From Solibaculum_A intestinale (GTDB lineage: Bacteria; Bacillota; Clostridia; Oscillospirales; Acutalibacteraceae): a stretch of 64,000 nucleotides of DNA. Of the stretch, positions 17,680 through 25,629 are shown in pieces. The stretch lies in the NCBI RefSeq assembly GCF_040096205.1, contig NZ_JBBMFD010000009.1, positions 39,894 to 103,893 on the forward strand, in the 5' to 3' direction. Below the pieces are notes generated by a model, which was not told the origin of the DNA, ran no database searches, and worked only from the letters and a program-made list of their open reading frames with translations. Each line of letters starts with the position of its first letter. Position 1 is the stretch's first letter. A program made the position numbers and the translations under genes.

Positions 17680-19071
17680 TCATCCTTCGATCAGGAGAAG
17701 GTTCTTTCTCTTGTCAACCAGTTGTTTGAGTTCATCGGTAAATCCGCTGATGCTGAACAGGACATACCACTCCTTACGCCCGGTGCGATTCCAGTCTACC
17801 AAAGCGGCCTTCTTCTCCAAGGCGTTTAAGATATTGATCCCAACCGGGTTTTTCCAGAATTTGCATTCCCCAAAAATGATGTTTTTTCCATCGTCGTCGG
17901 TGGCCACTACATCGATTTCTTCCCCTTTGTTGTCCCACCACCGTCCTACACGGGCAAAGGTAAAATCCCAGGTGCCTTCCCCCGCCAACTGCCACATCCG
18001 CTGCCGGCAGATGTCCTCATAGACAAAGGCGATATGGTTGTCCACTAGGTTCTTTCGGATTTTATCCATGACGATCTGTTCCTGGTCCGATTCCAAAAAA
18101 CCGATGTTGGGGTAGACAAACCGGAACCAGAACAGAAGGAAATTGTCTTTGATCTTGTATAACCCTTTTTTGCTCTTTTCCGGATCCTTTTCCGTAACCG
18201 GGACCTCTCTCTCCAGGATGTCCAGATTGATCAAAGTCCGCAGATATTTAGACAAGCTGGTCTGTTTGACCTCCAATGCGCCGGCGATCTTCGATAGTTT
18301 ATGGTTCCCCTGCGCAATGGTGCGGATCACGGAGAAATAGCTCCCGATTTCCGTCACTTCCTTCTGAAGCAGGAAGGTGGGTTCGTCATACAGGAAACTG
18401 GAACGGTTCAGGACATTGTTTTGAATGGCCTGATAAATGTCGGTATCGTCATAAAACAGCTCGATGTATTTCGGAACGCCTCCGGTAATGCTGTAATATT
18501 CGATCAATTCCTTACGGGATTTACCCGGGTAAAAATCCTGGTAGTATTGAAACGGGATCTGTTTGAGTTTAATTTGCGCGGTTCGGCGGCCATAGAGAGG
18601 GCTGCCGTAATTGAGGGTTTGATCCTCCATCATGGTGATGAGGGAACCGCACAGGATGACCATGATGTTGGTATCCTTCAGTTTTTCCCAGATCTTTTGA
18701 AAGATGGACGGAAAGGCAGGATTGGCCTTGCCTAAATACTGGAATTCATCCAGAACAATCACTTTCTTTTGAAGGAGCGGCGTTTGGGAAATGGTGTCAA
18801 ACAGGATCCCCCAGTTATCGACGGATGCGCTTTTGAGTAGGGGGTTCGCCAAATATTCCGCGGCCAGTTCTTTAAACTGGTTGCGGTTTTGCGCCTCCGA
18901 CTCTTCTGTCGCAAGAAAATACAGAGCATGTTTTCCCCTGATAAACTCGGAACACAGGGCGGTTTTCCCAACGCGGCGGCGGCCGTATAGGACGACGAAA
19001 GACGCCCTGTCCTTGGCATACTCGGATTCCAACGTGGCCAGTTCTTTTTCCCGGTCGACAAATTTCTTCAT
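17680..19071 (-). CDS. AAA ATPase with DUF234-type C-terminus, convergent cargo gene
   Basis: This 463-residue protein has an N-terminal P-loop (VLYGRRRVGKTAL, about residues 28-40), a Walker B-like VIVLDEFQYL (about 112-121) and a CGS-containing sensor strand. These are followed by a winged-helix middle and a C-terminal DUF234-like nuclease-fold region (DVVATDDDGKNIIFGECKFW). This is the archaeal/bacterial ATPase family with a VPS16-like wHTH; cellular roles are poorly known. ATG 19071 was chosen because GGAGGTG lies 6 bases upstream; a start at 19086 would place that site inside the gene. It runs against all other ICE genes, its stop touches virD4, and it has its own promoter. It is probably cargo. 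Confidence 0.85.
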   Translation of the reverse strand: MKKFVDREKELATLESEYAKDRASFVVLYGRRRVGKTALCSEFIRGKHALYFLATEESEAQNRNQFKELAAEYLANPLLKSASVDNWGILFDTISQTPLLQKKVIVLDEFQYLGKANPAFPSIFQKIWEKLKDTNIMVILCGSLITMMEDQTLNYGSPLYGRRTAQIKLKQIPFQYYQDFYPGKSRKELIEYYSITGGVPKYIELFYDDTDIYQAIQNNVLNRSSFLYDEPTFLLQKEVTEIGSYFSVIRTIAQGNHKLSKIAGALEVKQTSLSKYLRTLINLDILEREVPVTEKDPEKSKKGLYKIKDNFLLFWFRFVYPNIGFLESDQEQIVMDKIRKNLVDNHIAFVYEDICRQRMWQLAGEGTWDFTFARVGRWWDNKGEEIDVVATDDDGKNIIFGECKFWKNPVGINILNALEKKAALVDWNRTGRKEWYVLFSISGFTDELKQLVDKRKNLLLIEG

Positions 19072-19092
19072 GGCAGACACCTCCATGGAATT

Positions 19093-19120
19093 ATTATACC
19101 TCAGATTATTATATTTACAA
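19093..19120 (-). promoter_or_regulatory. Promoter of the AAA ATPase gene
   Basis: On the minus strand, TTGTAA (19115-19120) and TATAAT (19093-19098) are 16 bp apart, just upstream of the GGAGGTG site and ATG 19071. The stretch is notably AT-rich compared with its surroundings. Confidence 0.65.
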
Positions 19121-19152
19121 GTATAACCTGTTAAGGAAGGAGTGAAAGAAGG

Positions 19153-20160
19153 ATGGAACGGAGCTATCGGATCCGCGATGTGGTCAAGGAAGATTTCTTG
19201 CGGTTCCCTTTTGCCTTGCTTGCCAACCCGAAATACACGGCCATGTCGCTGGAAGCCAAATTTGTGTATGCATTGCTGCTCAACCGGTTGTCGTTGTCCC
19301 AGAAGAATGGATGGGTCAACGAGGACGGCGAAGTGTATCTGATCTATACCCGGGAAGAGGTCTCAAACACCCTGAATATCAGCTACAAAAAAGCGATTGC
19401 GGCGTTTAAAGAGCTGATGGAACAAGGGTTGCTCTATGAGCAGCGGCAAGGCCGCGGATACCCGAATCTGTTGTATGTGTTGAAACTGGAGCTGTCCGAC
19501 CAGGAGGCGTCGGAATTTGTGGAGGATTTCAATCAGGTAGGACGGCTGGAAGAGCCGGACGTCATGCAGGAAAACCAGGACCAGGCGGACAGATCTGCCG
19601 ATCCGGCACATCAAGACCTGCCGAAACCGCATGCCTTGATGTGTAAAAACGGCACTTCTGGACCTGTTGGAATGGAAGGTCTAGACCTGCCGGATCGGCA
19701 GCCTAAAAAGAAAGAGATTAGAAAGCAGGAAAGGAACCAGACGGATCTTCCATCCATCCAACAAAGAGGGGTGGAGGAGGACGCGGAAGAGCTGGAAGGG
19801 ATTTATGAGCAATGCGATCTTAGCCTCTTCCAGAAAAACATTCAAACTATGTTCCGCGCCGCCATTGAACGGATGTATTACTCAGATTTCTTGAAGGTGG
19901 GGAATGCAAGGCTGCCCCAAGCCAAGGTGCGAAGCGCCCTGCATCTTCTGGACGCAGAAATCCTGATGGGGGCGCTGGACTGCATGAAGGAAAACAAAGC
20001 AAAGGTGGCAAACCCCACGGCCTACCTCATGTCGGTGATTTTCAACGGCATCTGTGCCAAAGACAGTTCGCTGATTTTGTCCCTGCCTCCGGAATACCTG
20101 GAGGATTCCGATTTCTTTCTTCCGTCCAAAAGAAAGGAGGATGCGCTATCAAATATTTGA
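19153..20160 (+). CDS. repA: RepA-type replication initiator (RepA_N plus DUF6017-like)
   Basis: Residues 8-115 match the Gram-positive RepA N-terminal family: KEDFLRFPFALL, then YTAMSLEAKFVYALLLNRLSLS and KNGWVNEDGEVYLIY, a winged-helix domain that binds the origin. The middle (about 140-220) is a charged linker. The end (about 225-320) resembles DUF6017, with NPTAYLMSVIFN. RepA_N proteins start replication of plasmids and support autonomous copying of some ICEs. It restarts the plus-strand run after the ATPase insertion. No iteron array was seen upstream; the 80 bases before the start also hold the ATPase promoter. Confidence 0.9.
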   Translation: MERSYRIRDVVKEDFLRFPFALLANPKYTAMSLEAKFVYALLLNRLSLSQKNGWVNEDGEVYLIYTREEVSNTLNISYKKAIAAFKELMEQGLLYEQRQGRGYPNLLYVLKLELSDQEASEFVEDFNQVGRLEEPDVMQENQDQADRSADPAHQDLPKPHALMCKNGTSGPVGMEGLDLPDRQPKKKEIRKQERNQTDLPSIQQRGVEEDAEELEGIYEQCDLSLFQKNIQTMFRAAIERMYYSDFLKVGNARLPQAKVRSALHLLDAEILMGALDCMKENKAKVANPTAYLMSVIFNGICAKDSSLILSLPPEYLEDSDFFLPSKRKEDALSNI

Positions 20161-20702
20161 CCAAGCCTCAAAAAGAACTGCTCAAGCTTTTGCGGATGTA
20201 TGGAACGTTACGGGTAGACCAGGCGAAACAGCTGCTGCGGATGGAGTCGGAGGTTCCGGCTTACATAGGGAAAGCCATCCGGCAGTTAATCGCAATGGGA
20301 TGCATTGTGCAAAAAGGGGAGGATCTGCTCCAGGCGGAGGACACCACGGTTTCCCAAGAGATGTTGTTGGCGGTGGACGTGATGCTCCGTCTGGCTGGGG
20401 ACGGGATTGAGATGCAGCAACGGGGGACGCCCCCATTCCTCATCACCTTCTTTAAGAAAAAGGCTGGGAAACTGATCCGGTATGATATTTGCCCGGTAGC
20501 GCCAGGGAGGGAACCCATTGTCAACGCCATGCTGGAGGGGATCCACCACAAGTACCGCATGCTGGTATTCCTACTGGAAGACTTCGGGCAGCAGGAAGCG
20601 CTCCAGGTGTTTTGTGACCATTGTTTTGTGATACAAACCGACGGCAAAATTCGATTCTATATTGGAAAGCCGCAAGAAAAGGAGGAAAGCTATGGATTTT
20701 AG
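20157..20702 (+). CDS. DUF5697-like winged-helix protein
   Basis: This roughly 181-residue cytoplasmic protein begins with a winged-helix-like segment (about 1-60: KPQKELLKLLRMYGTLRVDQ). I recall this family as DUF5697, common next to repA-like genes in ICEs. The start is unclear. TTG 20157 overlaps the repA stop but lies 16 bases after AAAGGAGG (20133-20140). An in-frame ATC at 20148 would be ideally spaced and would give IKYLTKPQ. An ATG at 20141 is in another frame. It overlaps the following S1 gene by 11 bp. It probably helps control replication or transfer, which is inference. Confidence 0.7.
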   Translation: MTKPQKELLKLLRMYGTLRVDQAKQLLRMESEVPAYIGKAIRQLIAMGCIVQKGEDLLQAEDTTVSQEMLLAVDVMLRLAGDGIEMQQRGTPPFLITFFKKKAGKLIRYDICPVAPGREPIVNAMLEGIHHKYRMLVFLLEDFGQQEALQVFCDHCFVIQTDGKIRFYIGKPQEKEESYGF

Positions 20703-21561
20703 GCAATTGGATGTGACATGGGACCGGGGACTGTCCGAAGCGCAGAAGAAGGAATGGAATGCCATCTATGCGTCCTGCCGGAGCGGTTCCATTTTAACCG
20801 GGAAAATCACCGGGATGGATTCCAACGTAGTGTCTTTGACCGACCCGGAGAACGGCCGGCAATTCGACCGGGAGGTCTTCAGCTTGGTGGTGATTGATTA
20901 CCGGGTGAAGGTATTGATCCCGGAACGGGAGATTTGGTTTGATGAAAAGAGCAGCCAGCCTACTCATGTGCTGCGGTCCATGGGCGGCGCCGTGATGGAT
21001 TATGTGGTCACCGACATTGACAAGGAAGAAGAATGCTGTGTGGCCTCCCGCCGCCAGGCCATGCGTTACCGCAGGTACACCTTCCAGCGCGACCAGGTAC
21101 AGGCGGGGGACAAGGCGACGGCCCGGATTCTGGCGGTGGGGTATTCCCACATCCTAGCGGAATGCTATGGGTACGATATGACCCTGTCCATGAAGGACGT
21201 ATCCTACACGGTAATGGATTTGCACGAACGGTACCGGCCTGGGGATGAATGCCCGGTTGTCATCAAAGGGTACGACAAGGAGAGGGATCAGCTGGCCTTT
21301 TCCTTGAAGGAGGTGGAGCCGCACCCATTCGAAGGGGTGGAGATCCGTCATCCCATTGGGAGCCGGCGGGCGTCGTTCATCACCGGGAAATACAAAGGAG
21401 GGGTATTCTGCCGGTTGGACGACAACATGGACTGCCTATGCACCTACAGTGCGGGGCAATGCGACGAGGACTTCCATGTTGGGGATCCGGTGATGGTTGT
21501 GATCAGCAAGTACAGTTATGAGAAGAAGCTGGTATATGCTAAGATTATCGCCAAGTGGTAA
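20692..21561 (+). CDS. S1-like RNA-binding domain protein of the ICE
   Basis: This 289-residue protein carries repeated S1/OB-like segments: about 30-80 (GSILTGKITGMD), 135-205 (AGDKATARILAVG, then FSLKEVEPHPF), and 215-289 (RASFITGKYKGGVFCRL). This is like ribosomal protein S1 but short. ATG 20692 has AAAAGGAGG upstream; a start at 20662 would begin inside the previous gene without a ribosome site. It is the last ICE gene in this run and is followed by a strong hairpin. A near copy of its last 13 codons and terminator recurs at 58437-58515. Confidence 0.8.
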   Translation: MDFRQLDVTWDRGLSEAQKKEWNAIYASCRSGSILTGKITGMDSNVVSLTDPENGRQFDREVFSLVVIDYRVKVLIPEREIWFDEKSSQPTHVLRSMGGAVMDYVVTDIDKEEECCVASRRQAMRYRRYTFQRDQVQAGDKATARILAVGYSHILAECYGYDMTLSMKDVSYTVMDLHERYRPGDECPVVIKGYDKERDQLAFSLKEVEPHPFEGVEIRHPIGSRRASFITGKYKGGVFCRLDDNMDCLCTYSAGQCDEDFHVGDPVMVVISKYSYEKKLVYAKIIAKW

Positions 21562-21577
21562 TAGATATTACATGACA

Positions 21578-21606
21578 AAGGCCCGCCATTTGGCGGGCCT
21601 TGCTTG
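21578..21606 (+). terminator. Terminator after the S1-like gene
   Basis: A perfect 11-bp GC-rich stem (21578-21588 with 21591-21601) is followed by TGCTTGTT. It ends the ICE transcript and faces the convergent lipoprotein gene. Confidence 0.88.
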
Positions 21607-21627
21607 TTAATAACGCTTTTAATATTT

Positions 21628-22167
21628 TTAGATTAAGTTAGTTGAAATGCTCAAAATAGTGTTTTCTTCGCTATACTCTACGGTAATACAATATCCATCT
21701 TTCGTATAGTGCGTGGAAATTTTGGGAGCATCATTGCTGCCAGTATATAAAAATAGGTATTCTCCATGTGGATCAATCTTTTGTACACTTTCTAAGGATT
21801 GTCCGATTGCTAACTCATTAAAATCAGCTTTTGTCAGATTTAAATTATAGACCCTCCCTAAAATTTTATTTTCGTTACTATCAAAAAAAATCACAGCAAC
21901 ACTATCGTTTCCAAGATATGACACTCTACAGGCGTTTCCGACTTTTCTTAAGCATTCAATCGGATATTGTTTATTTAGTTCATCCATAGTCACGTCAAGT
22001 TGAGTTATAGTCAATAATTGTGAATTGCTATATGTCTTTGATACAAGATCCGTTATATTTCGATCAGGTGAGTACATTTTTCCTTTCAAATTACTCTCTC
22101 CTTTACTGCATGCAGATAACGTACATAGTAGCATCATAAATAAGAAAAAACATTTAAAATATTTCAT
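21628..22167 (-). CDS. Lipoprotein next to the RHS gene, putative immunity protein
   Basis: A lipoprotein of about 179 residues: a short basic start, hydrophobic helix and lipobox TLSAC (Cys about residue 20), then a mixed domain ending in beta strands. ATG 22167 was chosen for the GAGGTTGATT just upstream; a TTG overlapping the RHS stop (22179) is the alternative. It directly follows the RHS stop, the usual place of an immunity gene for a polymorphic toxin tip. A lipid-anchored immunity protein would suit a toxin acting outside or at the membrane. No sequence family was recognised. Confidence 0.65.
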   Translation of the reverse strand: MKYFKCFFLFMMLLCTLSACSKGESNLKGKMYSPDRNITDLVSKTYSNSQLLTITQLDVTMDELNKQYPIECLRKVGNACRVSYLGNDSVAVIFFDSNENKILGRVYNLNLTKADFNELAIGQSLESVQKIDPHGEYLFLYTGSNDAPKISTHYTKDGYCITVEYSEENTILSISTNLI

Positions 22168-22175
22168 AATCAACC

Positions 22176-24740
22176 TCAATTCCCAACTGCATAATAAATA
22201 ATAGGACTGTCATAATATGGAACACCATTCAGTGTCCATGGGATTGTATCTGGTGTCATTCCAGCATCCCACAAAACTGAAGCACCACCGATACCATGTT
22301 TTTCAGCCCATTGGCCTGTATCTGTCTGACGCATGAAATGATAGTCGTAATATAGTTCGCCTGAATATGGATTGTATGCATATGGCTGTGTCCCCACTCT
22401 TAATGCAATCTTAAACTCATTGTCATAAACCTTTGCATTAGGTCCATCAATTTTTCGAACTGTTTTTCCCATAGATTTCAGGTCTGCCTCAACAGATTTT
22501 CCAACATCATTTACATCATTCCATTTAGTGGGTGACTTCCCGCTTCTCCCACCAGGTTGTTCATTGACGGGTGATCCAATTGCATATGCATAACAATTTG
22601 GAGAGTTTTTATCGCTACTTCCAGGCATATTTACATATGGCTGTGCTGCCCCAGTATTTGAAGTTGGTGCGGGTTGTGAGGAACAACCAGACAAAGATGC
22701 TACAAGTCCAACAACAAACGTGATACCAATTACGAGACCCCAAAACTGCCCATTTAAATCAGACCTATTAATAGGATTGTTTGCACAATAAGCAAACATA
22801 TTCTGGGAATGAATGCCTTGAGCTGTGTCTACATACCCATCCGCATTGATGAATCGGCAAGTTTCGGGATCGTAGTACCTGGAGTTGAGGTAGTAAAGGC
22901 TGGATTCCTCATCATAGTAGTAACCACGATAACGGAATGGGTTGAGATGGCCCAGAGTAGAGGACATCGTCCCGGAAACAAGTTCCACCTTGCCCCATGC
23001 ATCATAGACATAGTTTACCACTTGGCTGCCGTTGCTGTCCAGGATGCCGGTGATATCCCCTTGCAGGTTTTTCACATAGTAGTAGCTTTCCCCATCGGAA
23101 AGGAACCCCAGCAAGCTTCCTGTGTCGTCATATAGGAAATCCAACCGGTCGTCCCCGGTGATCTGGGTCAGGATCGTCGAGCCATTCAAGTAGTATTCCG
23201 TCTCAACCCCGTTTACCACCTTCTTCACCCGGATCCCCGAGTCGTTGTAGTGGTAGGCTGCATTTGTCCCGGCTTTCGAGAAGGTGGCCAGCTCCCGCCC
23301 ATGCTGCCAGGTGAAGGCCATGCCGTCCCGGTAGGTGAGAGGGTTGCCGATCTCGTCGTAGGTGATGGTCTGGCCGTTGTAACTGGTCAGCTTGTCCTTC
23401 CAGTTGGCATCGTTGTACCCATAGACGATCTCATGGTCAACAATGGTCCCTTCGTCATCCACCGTCAGGTCATAGACGCTCTTTTTCAGGATGTTCCCGC
23501 CGTCATCGTAGGTGTAGCCGTAGGCCCACATACCCCTGTCGTACTCATATGCCTTTACCAGCTGCCCCAACTCGTCATACTCATACCGCACCAATGGGTA
23601 AAGGTTCGGGAAGAGGTTGTCCCGGATTTCGGTGATGTTGCCTAGCTCGTCATAGGAATAATAGAGGGTCTTGTCCCCATTCTGCACGGATTTAATAAGA
23701 GCAGTGGTGGAATTGGGGGCGCTTCCCTCTAGGTATTCGTACCGGGTGACAAAGGGGGTGGAGGTGTTCAGGGTACGGGTGGAAAGACGGGACAGGCCGT
23801 CATAGCCGTAGCTGAGGACCTGATTGCCGTTGACCTTCACCCCATAGATGAGCCCGGGCTTCTGCTGCTGGGAGGTGTCCCCGTAGAGGAACTGGGTCTT
23901 GGTGGCAACGCCCAGCACCTTGCTGAGGTTAAAGTCCACCCGGTTCTTGTCGTCGTAACGGACCAGCAGCTCCTGCCCGTGGCTGGTGCGCACACCGGTC
24001 AGGCGGTTGATCAGGTCATACTCATACCGGGTGGTGATGTTGTTGAGCAGGTCTTCCTGCTCGAACAGAGCCCCTCTCGCGTCGTACTTGTACCGGAAGG
24101 CAGCAGTCCCGTCATAGCTTTTCTCGATGAGCTGGTCGAACTCGTCGTAGGTATAGCCCACGGTCTTGCCGTTGCCGTAGGTGCCAAGCTGGAGCAGGCC
24201 GTTGTAGGGGCCGTAGGTGTTGGCCATCAGCGTTTGGCTCCCCACCTTGGTCTGAGTGGTGTTGCCAAAGCCGTCATAGGTAAAGGAATAGTCGAACCCG
24301 TTGTGGGTAATCTTGGTGAGCTGGTCGTCCTCGTAGGTATAGCTGTTGGCGGTGCTCCCGGAGGATACCGAGGTCACCGCATCGGTGTTGGAGTCGTAGG
24401 TATAGCTGGTTTCATTCCCCTTGGCGTCGGTTACTTTGGTGACAAGCCCCGGGTTGCCCCCATAAGAATAGGTGGTTCCGTTGCCGCGTGCGTCGGTTAC
24501 CTTGGTAACCAGGCTCCCGTCGCTGTTGTACTCCACAGACGAGCGGATCTGTTCAGAGATTTCATCTAAAATCCACTGCTGAAGAGAAATGCGTAAAGGT
24601 GGAGATTGTACGAGCAAAATCAAAAGGGCCGATGGATGAAGAAGTGGTGTATCGTCGATATCGTTCTTATCTTGGTGACGATGCAAGAAGCAGGGGAAAT
24701 CCCATAGTTTATATCGTTTCCGATGATTATGGTAGAGCAA
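22176..24740 (-). CDS. RHS-A: 5'-truncated RHS/YD-repeat polymorphic toxin with papain-like tip
   Basis: From about residue 65 onward this is RHS/YD-repeat shell sequence (many GxxxxYxYDxxGxL units). It ends in the RHS core motif YYLNSRYYDPETCRFINADG, followed by a variable tip. The first 60 residues do not look like RHS, so the true 5' part is missing and the join is near 24,545. The tip begins with a hydrophobic segment and a lipobox-like ASLSGC. It then has Cys716 in NCYAYAIG and His801 in DYHFMRQ, a pattern of papain-like/NlpC-type cysteine hydrolases. RHS shells encapsulate and deliver such tips to rival cells. Without a leader it may be silent, serving as a recombination donor. Confidence 0.82.
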   Translation of the reverse strand: MLYHNHRKRYKLWDFPCFLHRHQDKNDIDDTPLLHPSALLILLVQSPPLRISLQQWILDEISEQIRSSVEYNSDGSLVTKVTDARGNGTTYSYGGNPGLVTKVTDAKGNETSYTYDSNTDAVTSVSSGSTANSYTYEDDQLTKITHNGFDYSFTYDGFGNTTQTKVGSQTLMANTYGPYNGLLQLGTYGNGKTVGYTYDEFDQLIEKSYDGTAAFRYKYDARGALFEQEDLLNNITTRYEYDLINRLTGVRTSHGQELLVRYDDKNRVDFNLSKVLGVATKTQFLYGDTSQQQKPGLIYGVKVNGNQVLSYGYDGLSRLSTRTLNTSTPFVTRYEYLEGSAPNSTTALIKSVQNGDKTLYYSYDELGNITEIRDNLFPNLYPLVRYEYDELGQLVKAYEYDRGMWAYGYTYDDGGNILKKSVYDLTVDDEGTIVDHEIVYGYNDANWKDKLTSYNGQTITYDEIGNPLTYRDGMAFTWQHGRELATFSKAGTNAAYHYNDSGIRVKKVVNGVETEYYLNGSTILTQITGDDRLDFLYDDTGSLLGFLSDGESYYYVKNLQGDITGILDSNGSQVVNYVYDAWGKVELVSGTMSSTLGHLNPFRYRGYYYDEESSLYYLNSRYYDPETCRFINADGYVDTAQGIHSQNMFAYCANNPINRSDLNGQFWGLVIGITFVVGLVASLSGCSSQPAPTSNTGAAQPYVNMPGSSDKNSPNCYAYAIGSPVNEQPGGRSGKSPTKWNDVNDVGKSVEADLKSMGKTVRKIDGPNAKVYDNEFKIALRVGTQPYAYNPYSGELYYDYHFMRQTDTGQWAEKHGIGGASVLWDAGMTPDTIPWTLNGVPYYDSPIIYYAVGN
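22836..23430 (-). repeat. RHS core direct repeat, copy 1 (partner 59838-60432)
   Basis: About 595 bp of RHS core match the stretch at 59838-60432 at a constant offset of 37,002, with no insertion or deletion and roughly nine of ten bases equal by eye. Both copies face the same way. Confidence 0.9.
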
Positions 24741-24907
24741 TATATACTGGATTTGGGAAACACTCTAAACTAATTGTGATGCTTTTTAATCCAGACGGTA
24801 CGTATGACGATAGCACAGGCACGATGGACCTAACAAGCTTTGTCGCCTACCAAGACCAGCTGAAAGCCTTCAAGGATCGCAACCATTGGAACCAGCCGCT
24901 TACTTGA
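24599..24907 (+). CDS. Short unknown ORF at the RHS-A 5' junction
   Basis: The frame is open upstream to at least 24542. Possible starts are GTG 24599 and ATG 24632 (AAAAGGG just upstream). The predicted product of about 90-102 residues is rich in Asp, Tyr and Arg, with a globular look (PIVYIVSDDYGRAIYTGF). No family is recognised. It lies opposite the non-RHS beginning of RHS-A. It may be a real small gene or the 3' end of a gene broken by the rearrangement that truncated RHS-A. Confidence 0.4.
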   Translation: MEIVRAKSKGPMDEEVVYRRYRSYLGDDARSRGNPIVYIVSDDYGRAIYTGFGKHSKLIVMLFNPDGTYDDSTGTMDLTSFVAYQDQLKAFKDRNHWNQPLT

Positions 24908-24935
24908 TTCTTTGAAAAATCAAAAGCGCAGAAAG

Positions 24936-24967
24936 AAACGCCCGGAGAAATTTTCCCGGGCGCTTTT
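24936..24967. terminator. Bidirectional terminator between small ORF and HAD gene
   Basis: Stem CGCCCGG/CCGGGCG (24939-24945 with 24956-24962) is flanked by A-rich sequence on the left and CTTTT on the right. It can stop transcripts from both the plus-strand ORF and the minus-strand polysaccharide operon. Confidence 0.7.
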
Positions 24968-25629
24968 CATACCCTCGCGCTCGCTTGCCTGAGCCGCGCG
25001 GCAATGTTACGGGGACTTTCCGCCTGCATGCGGCCGTTTAGCTGTGCGCGGGCTTGGGGCGTGCGAAACCCGAACCCGTAGGTGACCGCCAAAAAATCGA
25101 TTCCAGCTTGTCCGGCCCCCGCCAGGTCGAATTCGCTGTCGCCCACCAAGACCGTTTCCTCCGGCAGAGCGCCTGCCGCTTCCATGCCCCGGCGTATGAG
25201 GTCGGCCTTGGTGAGCCGGTCGTCCTCGTCCATCCCGCACACGGCGTCGAACAAGGAGAGCAGCCCCGTTTCCTGCAGAATCTGCTTGGCAAACGTCTCC
25301 TTTTTTAGCGTAGCGGTCGCCAGAAAGCAGCCCGCCTCCTTTAGTTCGCCCAGAGTTTCCCGCATCCCGTCGTAAACCTGCACCTGGCGCCACCCCTGTT
25401 TTGCGTAATATTCCCGGTAGCAGCGGATGGCCTGTACAGCCCGCTCCCGGCTCATGCCGCACAGATGCTCGAACACAAAGGGGAGAGGTGCGCCGATAGC
25501 GGTCTGAACAAAGGCGTCCCCCAGAAAGGGCAGGCCCAAACACGCAAATGCCTGCCGGTACGCCCGGTAAATCCCCTCATAGGAATTGACCAAGGTACCG
25601 TCCATGTCGAATAAAACGCACTTATACAT
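24967..25629 (-). CDS. HAD-superfamily phosphatase, last gene of polysaccharide operon
   Basis: This 220-residue HAD hydrolase has motif I DMDGT (residues 9-13), motif II in TATLK, and motif IV GDSEFD. A helical C1 cap lies between motifs I and II, as in phosphoglycolate phosphatase and beta-phosphoglucomutase. It overlaps the aldolase gene by 8 bp, so the two are made together. In the standard Kdo pathway a HAD enzyme (KdsC) removes phosphate from the ulosonic acid before CMP activation. KdsC is smaller and capless, so this would be an analogue rather than an orthologue. Substrate assignment is inference from the neighbours. Confidence 0.85.
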   Translation of the reverse strand: MYKCVLFDMDGTLVNSYEGIYRAYRQAFACLGLPFLGDAFVQTAIGAPLPFVFEHLCGMSRERAVQAIRCYREYYAKQGWRQVQVYDGMRETLGELKEAGCFLATATLKKETFAKQILQETGLLSLFDAVCGMDEDDRLTKADLIRRGMEAAGALPEETVLVGDSEFDLAGAGQAGIDFLAVTYGFGFRTPQARAQLNGRMQAESPRNIAARLRQASARV

